In this document: one piece after another, positions 22,541 through 28,471 of the stretch
Position numbering within the stretch: the first letter of the stretch is position 1
How the letters are laid out: each line of letters opens with the position of its first letter
Source of the DNA: an uncultured Candidatus Melainabacteria bacterium
Lineage (GTDB): Bacteria > Cyanobacteriota > Vampirovibrionia > Gastranaerophilales > Gastranaerophilaceae
Direction: 5' to 3'
DNA length: 30,377 nt
NCBI GenBank assembly: GCA_934692665.1
Contig: CAKUUG010000021.1
Span: 1-30,377, forward strand
The notes under the pieces: model-generated
What the model saw: the letters and a program-made list of their open reading frames with translations, nothing else
What the model was told of the DNA's origin: nothing
The model's database searches: none
Position numbers and translations under genes: made by a program

Positions 22541-23548
22541 TTAATTTAATATAACTTGATTTTTCAAACAAAAATCTTTATCACAACAAGAAATGATATT
22601 ATTAAGCGTAATATTCAGGATTCTTGTGTTAGCTTCTATAGTGTTGTATGCATTGTGAGGGGTGATTATTACATTATCCAATTGCATTAGTTTTTGAATA
22701 AAAAAGTATTTTTTTAAACAGTAATTTTTTAAATTGTCGAAATTTTGGCATTTATCTTTACAGCTGCAGAGCATTTCTTCACATTCTATTACATCAAGCC
22801 CTGCACCTTTGATTTTTTTGTTCACTAGTGCCATATACAAATCTTTCGTATTTACGGTTTCTCCTCTTGAAACATTAATCAAAAAGGAAATAGGTTTCAT
22901 AAGAGAAAGAGTATATTTATTAATCAAATTTCTGGTTTTGTCTGTCAATGGACAATTCAAAGTAACAAAGTCCGATTTAGATAACAATTCATCAAGCTCT
23001 ACAAAATTGTATGCACCTTGTTTATTTATGTCACAAACCAAAACCTCCATATTAAAACCCTGAGCGATGTTTATAACTTTTCTTCCAATGTTGCCTGCAC
23101 CTATTACTCCTATTGTTTTTCTGCACAATTCTATGCCCATGATATTGTCTATATCAACAATGCCTTTTTTGAGGTCAGTCGTTGTTTTTTCGGTTTTTTT
23201 AATTAAAGACAAAATCAACATAAATACATATTCTGCAACTGTAGAATTTCCATAATTCGGAGCATTAAAGACTTTTATGTTTTTTTCTTTGCAATAATTC
23301 AGGTCAACATTAGAAAAACCCATAGACCTTAAAAATATATATTTTAAATTGTAGAATTGTTCCAAAACTTCTCTTGTTAATTCACAAGAAACAAAACAAC
23401 ACAGTGCTTCTGCATCTTTTTGCTTTTCATCTACAAAAGTATCCGAAGTCAAAGAATGTCTTAAAAAAATAGGTTCAATCGTATTTGGAATTTTGTCTAG
23501 CAAATAGTTAAATTCAAAATCTTTTATTTCGTAAAATAGTATTTTCAT
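22541..23548 (-). CDS. D-2-hydroxyacid dehydrogenase (D-lactate dehydrogenase-like)
   Basis: A 335-residue NAD-dependent dehydrogenase reducing 2-keto acids to D-2-hydroxyacids. The Rossmann loop is GVIGAGNIGRKV (147-158); catalytic residues are likely R228 (NVSRGE), E257 and H298 (TPHNAYNT). YGNSTVAEYVFMLIL is the family helix. Odd: just after the catalytic Glu comes a segment with five cysteines (C256, C261, C263, C267, C277), and C-C ends the C-terminal helix at 321-322. No ribosome binding site precedes the ATG. Substrate may be lactate or a related acid; sequence does not decide. It is probably first in the operon with deoC and the UPF0237/UPF0210 genes. Confidence 0.88.
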   Translation of the reverse strand: MKILFYEIKDFEFNYLLDKIPNTIEPIFLRHSLTSDTFVDEKQKDAEALCCFVSCELTREVLEQFYNLKYIFLRSMGFSNVDLNYCKEKNIKVFNAPNYGNSTVAEYVFMLILSLIKKTEKTTTDLKKGIVDIDNIMGIELCRKTIGVIGAGNIGRKVINIAQGFNMEVLVCDINKQGAYNFVELDELLSKSDFVTLNCPLTDKTRNLINKYTLSLMKPISFLINVSRGETVNTKDLYMALVNKKIKGAGLDVIECEEMLCSCKDKCQNFDNLKNYCLKKYFFIQKLMQLDNVIITPHNAYNTIEANTRILNITLNNIISCCDKDFCLKNQVILN

Positions 23549-23625
23549 AAAAAAAATAATATTATTAAGTTTTGTATTTTTTAATTAGCTTTTTGTACAA
23601 TTTTTAGGTGCAAAAAAAATATTTA

Positions 23626-23634
23626 TGCTATATT
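23626..23634 (+). promoter_or_regulatory. extended -10 promoter of ahcY
   Basis: TG-C-TATATT, an extended -10 element, 28 bases before the ahcY ATG; TAAGGAG follows as the ribosome binding site. The -35 region is weak. The remaining leader is too short for an S-adenosylhomocysteine riboswitch. Confidence 0.5.
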
Positions 23635-23661
23635 GTTTGGTGTTTAATAAGGAGTTAATTA

Positions 23662-24930
23662 ATGCAAACTGTCATAAATTACGAAGTTAAGGATATAACG
23701 TTAGCTGAACAAGGAAAGAAAAATATTGAATGGGCACAAAAAGATATGCCTGTTTTAAATTCAATAAAAGAAAGATTTAAAAAAGAACAACCGTTCAAAG
23801 GGCTTCGTTTGACCGCTTCTGTTCATGTTACAAAAGAAACTGCAGCTTTGTGTATAGCATTAAAAGAAGGTGGAGCAGATGCTGTTTTAGCTGCTTCTAA
23901 CCCCCTATCTACACAAGACGATGTTGCAGCAGCATTGGTAAAATATTATGGTATACCGGTGTTTGCAATAGCAGGTGAAGATAGCAAAACTTATCACAGA
24001 CACATCAACACCGTACTTGAACACAAACCGAATTTGATTATAGATGACGGTTGTGATTTGGTTGCAACAGTTCATAAAGAAAAAAGAGAATTATTAAAAG
24101 ATATCATTGGCTCTTGCGAAGAAACAACAACAGGTATCATCAGATTGCAAGCGATGGAAAAAGAAAACACTCTTATGTTTCCGGCTCTAGGTGTCAACAA
24201 TTCACTTACAAAACATTTGTTTGACAACCGCTATGGAACAGGACAAAGTGCACTTGATGGTATTATCAGAGCAACAAACATACTTCTTGCAGGTAAAACA
24301 TTTGTTGTTTGTGGATATGGCTGGTGCTCTCGTGGTGCTGCCGCAAAAGCCAGAGGAATGGGAGCAAACGTAATAGTTACAGAAGTGGACCCTCTAAAAG
24401 CGCTAGAAGCTGTTATGGACGGTTTTAGAGTAATGACAATAAAAGAAGCTTCAAAAATCGGAGATATTTTCTTGTCTATTACAGGGGACATAAATGTAGT
24501 TTCTGCAGAAAATATACTAACAATGAAACAAGGTGCATTTGTTGCAAACGCAGGACACTTTGATGTTGAAATAGATGTTAAAGGACTAAAAAAATACACA
24601 ACAGAAATAAAAAACATCAGACCAAATCTTGATGAATGGGTTTTAAACAATGGAAAGTCAGTATACGTTCTTGCACAAGGCAGACTTGTTAATTTGGTTT
24701 GTGCAGAAGGTCACCCGGCTTCCGTAATGGATATGTCTTTTGCAAATCAAGCACTGGGTATGGAATTTATCGTAAAAAATAAAGGCAAATTAGAAAACAA
24801 AATGTACACATTACCTATTGAAGTTGATAGAGAAATTGCAAACCTAAAACTAAAATCAATGGGAATAGAAATCGATACATTAACACAAGAGCAAGAAAAC
24901 TACTTGCATTCTTGGTCACAAGGAACTTAA
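23662..24930 (+). CDS. ahcY: adenosylhomocysteinase
   Basis: AhcY (422 residues) splits S-adenosylhomocysteine to adenosine and homocysteine, relieving inhibition of methyltransferases; it uses bound NAD. Active-site positions are conserved: H55, T57 and E59 in SVHVTKETA, D129, the EETTTG loop (153-158), K184 and D188 in LTKHLFDN; the NAD loop is VCGYGWCSRGAA (216-227). FDNRYGTGQS and CGYGWCSRG match the shorter Thermotoga/archaeal branch rather than the longer proteobacterial-eukaryotic one. Some archaeal members act on S-inosylhomocysteine; retained T57 and E59 favour the normal substrate. The single gene is divergent from the dehydrogenase operon. Confidence 0.93.
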   Translation: MQTVINYEVKDITLAEQGKKNIEWAQKDMPVLNSIKERFKKEQPFKGLRLTASVHVTKETAALCIALKEGGADAVLAASNPLSTQDDVAAALVKYYGIPVFAIAGEDSKTYHRHINTVLEHKPNLIIDDGCDLVATVHKEKRELLKDIIGSCEETTTGIIRLQAMEKENTLMFPALGVNNSLTKHLFDNRYGTGQSALDGIIRATNILLAGKTFVVCGYGWCSRGAAAKARGMGANVIVTEVDPLKALEAVMDGFRVMTIKEASKIGDIFLSITGDINVVSAENILTMKQGAFVANAGHFDVEIDVKGLKKYTTEIKNIRPNLDEWVLNNGKSVYVLAQGRLVNLVCAEGHPASVMDMSFANQALGMEFIVKNKGKLENKMYTLPIEVDREIANLKLKSMGIEIDTLTQEQENYLHSWSQGT

Positions 24931-24950
24931 TTTTTTTAAAAAAAGTACAG

Positions 24951-24986
24951 AAAAATAGAATGCTCTAGATACCTCCTAGAGCATTC
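24951..24986 (-). terminator. intrinsic terminator of the flagellin gene
   Basis: On the minus strand, an 11-base perfect stem (GAATGCTCTAG and its complement) with a 7-base loop, followed by TATTTTTC. It lies between the convergent ahcY and flagellin genes and may also slow transcription from ahcY, though the T run on that side is poor. Confidence 0.8.
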
Positions 24987-25015
24987 CTTGTTTGGAGAGA
25001 AAAATTTTATTATAA

Positions 25016-26173
25016 TTAGCCGCCTAATAAAGACAAAGCCATAGATTGCATACTGTTTGCAGCAGCTAGCATAGAAACATTGATTTGTTGCAAGATTTGA
25101 GCATTTGAATATTTTGTTGATTCTTCTGCGATATCTGCATCAGTGTATGTTATTTTTGCTTCTTCAAGACTTTCGATACGTGTTGTCATAGAATCATAAG
25201 AACTATCCATTCTATTTTCATAAGCACCTAAAAGACCTCTTTTTGATGCAATAACACTGATAGCGTCTTGGATTTTTGCCAAATAACTTCTGCAATTTGC
25301 ATTATTTGGATCAAAATCTTGTTCTTTTGACAATGTATCAGAGTCAGCTTTTATTTCTGCACCTGATTTTTCGTATGAACCACTTGCTTCTTTGTAAGTG
25401 TATTTTTGGATAACTGTTTTACCTGAACCATCGTCAGACAACTCATAATAGTCAGGTGTTTTGTTGTCAGATGTAACTTCTGAAGTTGTATACACTGTTT
25501 TTCCATCAATCGTTGTTTGGTACAATGGCCCATTGATTGTTTGTTCGCCACCTGCATTTACTTGATATTTTATAGAAGTAAATTTGTATGGATTTAATTC
25601 GTCAGGCAATTCAACGTCTAATCCGTGACGAACCGAACCATCATCCATAGTCTTGTCTTTGTAAGTGTGACAATCTGCCAAAGCTGTACCGATTTCGATG
25701 ATTGAATTTTCAGTTGCATCTGAACCCATTTGGACAATAATTGATTTTTCTGAACCATCAAGCATTTTTCTGCCGTTAAAATTTGTGGTTTCAGCCAATC
25801 TGTTGATTTCATCTAATCTTTCGATAATTTCGTTTATGGAAGCTGTTCTTGAAGCGACGTCGTTTGTATCATTTGCCATATTTGTTAACAAGTCGTTAAT
25901 TCTTTGCATATGGTCAGAAGTTGATACCATTCCGTCTTCTGCAACAGTCAAAAAACTTTTTGCTGTTTGAATGTTTTGTTGTGCTTGTTTAGAACTGTTT
26001 ATTTGGGCTTCCATATTCTCCGAAATAACCAGTCCTGCTGCATCATCACCTGCACGGTTAATCTTTAATCCACTAGATAATCTTTCCGTCACTTTTTGCA
26101 AAGTATTAGTAGCGGTGTCAAGTTTTCCCTTAGCAATCAAAGATGATACATTCGTACCTAATGTGATAGCCAT
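25016..26173 (-). CDS. flagellin
   Basis: The filament protein of the flagellum (385 residues). The N-terminal D0/D1 region (about 1-165) has ITLGTNVSSLIAKGKLDTA, LSSGLKINRAGDDAAGLVIS and QRINDLLTNMANDTND; the C-terminal D1/D0 (about 295-385) has RGLLGAYENRMDS, DADIAEESTKYSNAQIL and ends SMQSMALSLLGG. The middle (about 166-294) is variable. R91, L95 and E115 match the TLR5-contact residues of Salmonella flagellin (R90, L94, E114). Two cysteines (C168, C294), rare in flagellins, border the variable part. It is expressed from a sigma-28 promoter and followed by its own terminator; no other flagellar gene is in the window. Confidence 0.96.
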   Translation of the reverse strand: MAITLGTNVSSLIAKGKLDTATNTLQKVTERLSSGLKINRAGDDAAGLVISENMEAQINSSKQAQQNIQTAKSFLTVAEDGMVSTSDHMQRINDLLTNMANDTNDVASRTASINEIIERLDEINRLAETTNFNGRKMLDGSEKSIIVQMGSDATENSIIEIGTALADCHTYKDKTMDDGSVRHGLDVELPDELNPYKFTSIKYQVNAGGEQTINGPLYQTTIDGKTVYTTSEVTSDNKTPDYYELSDDGSGKTVIQKYTYKEASGSYEKSGAEIKADSDTLSKEQDFDPNNANCRSYLAKIQDAISVIASKRGLLGAYENRMDSSYDSMTTRIESLEEAKITYTDADIAEESTKYSNAQILQQINVSMLAAANSMQSMALSLLGG

Positions 26174-26203
26174 TTTTTTCTCTCCATATATTTGATATTT
26201 TTT

Positions 26204-26230
26204 GTATCGGTTTTATTTTTTTATACTTTA
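26204..26230 (-). promoter_or_regulatory. sigma-28 (FliA) promoter of flagellin
   Basis: On the minus strand, TAAA, exactly 15 bases, ACCGATAC, against the consensus TAAA-N15-GCCGATAA. It lies 31 bases before the start codon, and GGAGAG precedes the ATG. The window has no fliA or flgM, so these must be elsewhere. Confidence 0.85.
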
Positions 26231-26258
26231 GTTATATTTTCTCATACTTTAGTATAAG
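26223..26258. repeat. duplicated ATACTTTAGT motif upstream of the flagellin promoter
   Basis: ATACTTTAGT occurs at 26223-26232 (covering the sigma-28 -35 element) and again at 26244-26253, 21 bases apart. The second copy lies in a near-perfect inverted repeat (CTCATACT, TT, AGTATAAG; one mismatch). It could be a regulator site or the remains of a duplicated promoter. Confidence 0.5.
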
Positions 26259-26352
26259 AACCAAGCAAAAGTATCGTTATTATTGAATTTCGGGGACTTT
26301 AAGAAATATTTTAAATATCCTCTATATGTAGTACAAAATCTAAAATTTGTGC

Positions 26353-26358
26353 TAAAAT
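26353..26358 (+). promoter_or_regulatory. extended -10 element of rsmE-cca
   Basis: TG-C-TAAAAT ends 9 bases before the rsmE ATG, so the message would have almost no leader. No ribosome binding site is visible. Confidence 0.4.
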
Positions 26359-26367
26359 AGTCTTGTT

Positions 26368-27096
26368 ATGCCTCATTTTTTAATAAAGAAAGAACAAATA
26401 AATAACAACGAAATTACCCTTTTTGAAGATGACAATTTTTTTCATTTGACAAAATCTCTAAGAATAAAAGCAGGTCAAAAAGTAAAATTTATCGACAAAA
26501 ACCAAATTGTATACCTCGCAACAGTCACAAAAACAGACAAAAAATCTTTAACGGCCGAAATTGTAGATTCCTATAAAACAGAAAGAATCTTGAAAAGCAA
26601 TCTATGTTTAATACAGAGCGTTTTAATGAATGATGGACAAAATCTCTTGATTGCAAACGCTACTCAAACGGGGGTTAAAGAGATTTTTCCCGTAATTTCC
26701 GACAATTGTGCCGTTTCATTTTCTTCTTTAAAAAACAAAAAAGAAAAATGGGAAAAAATAGCATACGAAAATTTTAAACAGTGTGAACGTGGCGATATGC
26801 CGATAATAAACAATATTTCAAACTTAAAAGAAACGCTTTCAAAATTTAAAAAAGAAAATATAATTATATATGCAGAAAAAAATTCCAACATTTCTTTAAA
26901 AGAAAGTTTAATAAATATCGACAAAAACGAGAAAATAGCTGTCGTGATAGGACCTGAGGGCGGTTTTTCTAATGAAGAATTTGAATATTTTAAAAATGAA
27001 AATTTCAAACTGGTTTCTTTAGGAAATATGATATACAAAGCACCAAATGCAGTTGTTGCAGGATTATACGGGGTTATTTCTTTATTGGAGAATTAA
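26368..27096 (+). CDS. rsmE: 16S rRNA (uracil-1498-N3)-methyltransferase
   Basis: RsmE (242 residues) methylates U1498 of 16S rRNA using S-adenosylmethionine. It has an N-terminal PUA-like domain (about 1-70, HLTKSLRIKAGQKVKFID) and a C-terminal SPOUT knot. Motifs are MNDGQNLLIANATQTGVKEI (the usual K-x-x-x near here is less clear), IAVVIGPEGGFSNEEFEYF (about 191-209) and LGNMIYKAPNAVVAGL, where most relatives have L-G-x-R-I-L-R-x-E-T-A; the changed knot loop is unusual. The product S-adenosylhomocysteine is handled by the nearby AhcY. It is followed 5 bases later by cca. Confidence 0.92.
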   Translation: MPHFLIKKEQINNNEITLFEDDNFFHLTKSLRIKAGQKVKFIDKNQIVYLATVTKTDKKSLTAEIVDSYKTERILKSNLCLIQSVLMNDGQNLLIANATQTGVKEIFPVISDNCAVSFSSLKNKKEKWEKIAYENFKQCERGDMPIINNISNLKETLSKFKKENIIIYAEKNSNISLKESLINIDKNEKIAVVIGPEGGFSNEEFEYFKNENFKLVSLGNMIYKAPNAVVAGLYGVISLLEN

Positions 27097-27101
27097 TTAT
27101 A

Positions 27102-28415
27102 ATGTTTAAAGACGAATTATTAGACAAAATCAAAGACCTCGACATTGATGATGAAATTTTTCTTGTTGGCGGATATTTGAGAAATTACTTTATCGATGGG
27201 AAAATTTCCAATGATAGAGATTTGGTTTGTGTAAAAAATTCTTACCTTTTGGCACAAAAAATAAAAGAAAAGCTTGATGGAACGCTAATTGAACTAGACA
27301 AAGAAAATGAAATATATAGAGTAGTTTTAAAAGACAAAACAAATTACTTTGATGTTTCTTTGGCTTTAGAAAACAATATTGAAAAAGACGCAAAAAGGCG
27401 TGATTTTACAATAAATTCAATATACTACAACCTAAAAAAAGAAGAATTCTTTGATCCGGTCTATGGAATACAAGATATCAAAAACAAAATAATAAAAACA
27501 TTTAATTTAAACAATATATTAGATGATCCGTTGAGATTAATCAGATTGTACAGGTTTTTTTCTTTAACCGGCTTTGAAATAGAAAACAAATTAAACAATT
27601 TTGTAATTGAAAATTTTGAAAAAATCAATTCCGTTGCAAAAGAGAGAATAAACTACGAAATAATTCAAATTTTTTCTAACAAATTTTTAGTCGAAACATT
27701 GCTAAAAATGTATGAAGATGGAACATTGGAAGTTATTTTTCCTTTTGTAAAAGAAATAAAAAGAGTTCCACCAAATTCACATCATCATTTGGATTTAGTT
27801 CATCATTCAATAGAAACTGTTAAAAATATCAGAATAAATAATCCTCTTCTAAAGATTGCAGCTTTTTTGCATGACATAGGAAAACCATCTACTTGGACAA
27901 TAGAGCCTGTTGGCAGACATAGATTTATAGGACATGACATTGTAGGAGAAAAATTAGCAAAAGATGAACTAAAAAGGCTCAATTTTTCCAATAAACAAAT
28001 TTCTTATATATCAAAAATGGTAAAAAATCACATTTATCCATGTGCTCTATTAAATGCAAACAACGAAAACAACAAAGCAAAAGCTCGATTTATCAGAAAA
28101 ATAGAAGACGATACAGTTGATTTGATTGAACTTGCAAGAGCAGATAGATTATCTGCACAAGGCGAAGCAATAACAAAAGAAATGATAGATATGACTTTGC
28201 AGCATTTGGACAACCTTTTGCACTATTATAACGAAGTCAAAAATACCGTAGAAACAAAACCTCTTGTTGATGGAAAAGAAATTATGAAAATTTTGAATTT
28301 AAAACCTTCAAAAAAGATAGGTGAAATTTTAGAAAACTTAAAAGAGCTGCAAATTGCAAAAGAAATAACCTCAAAACAACAGGCAATTGAATATATTAAG
28401 ACTTTGCAAATTTAA
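27102..28415 (+). CDS. cca: CCA-adding tRNA nucleotidyltransferase with HD domain
   Basis: A 437-residue class II tRNA nucleotidyltransferase, which builds or repairs the CCA end of tRNAs. The head domain has FLVGGYLRNYF (20-30), the catalytic carboxylates in NDRDLVC (about 37-43), the RRDFTINSI motif (about 98-106) and DPLRLIRLYRF for nucleotide selection. A C-terminal HD phosphohydrolase domain follows: HHLDLVHHSIETV, AAFLHDIGKPS (about 253-263) and RADRLSAQGEA. HD versions may also remove 2',3'-cyclic phosphates. An ordinary CCA-adding enzyme cannot be told from an A-only or CC-only enzyme by eye. Co-transcribed with rsmE. Confidence 0.9.
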   Translation: MFKDELLDKIKDLDIDDEIFLVGGYLRNYFIDGKISNDRDLVCVKNSYLLAQKIKEKLDGTLIELDKENEIYRVVLKDKTNYFDVSLALENNIEKDAKRRDFTINSIYYNLKKEEFFDPVYGIQDIKNKIIKTFNLNNILDDPLRLIRLYRFFSLTGFEIENKLNNFVIENFEKINSVAKERINYEIIQIFSNKFLVETLLKMYEDGTLEVIFPFVKEIKRVPPNSHHHLDLVHHSIETVKNIRINNPLLKIAAFLHDIGKPSTWTIEPVGRHRFIGHDIVGEKLAKDELKRLNFSNKQISYISKMVKNHIYPCALLNANNENNKAKARFIRKIEDDTVDLIELARADRLSAQGEAITKEMIDMTLQHLDNLLHYYNEVKNTVETKPLVDGKEIMKILNLKPSKKIGEILENLKELQIAKEITSKQQAIEYIKTLQI

Positions 28416-28434
28416 ACATTTTTGTACTATAATA
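28405..28434 (+). promoter_or_regulatory. promoter of gyrB
   Basis: TTGCAA, 18 bases, TATAAT. The -35 lies within the last codons of cca. The leader is about 30 bases and contains AGAGGGG 13 bases before the ATG, a long spacing. Confidence 0.65.
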
Positions 28435-28471
28435 CTAGTATATAGACATTTAGAGGGGAATAATTTATTTT

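Noticed and set aside
23549..23661. S-adenosylhomocysteine riboswitch before ahcY
   Set aside because: The predicted leader after the -10 element is only about 20 bases and no GC-rich pairing is present.
24231..24650. 139-codon minus-strand ORF within ahcY
   Set aside because: Antisense to a conserved enzyme and without a ribosome binding site.
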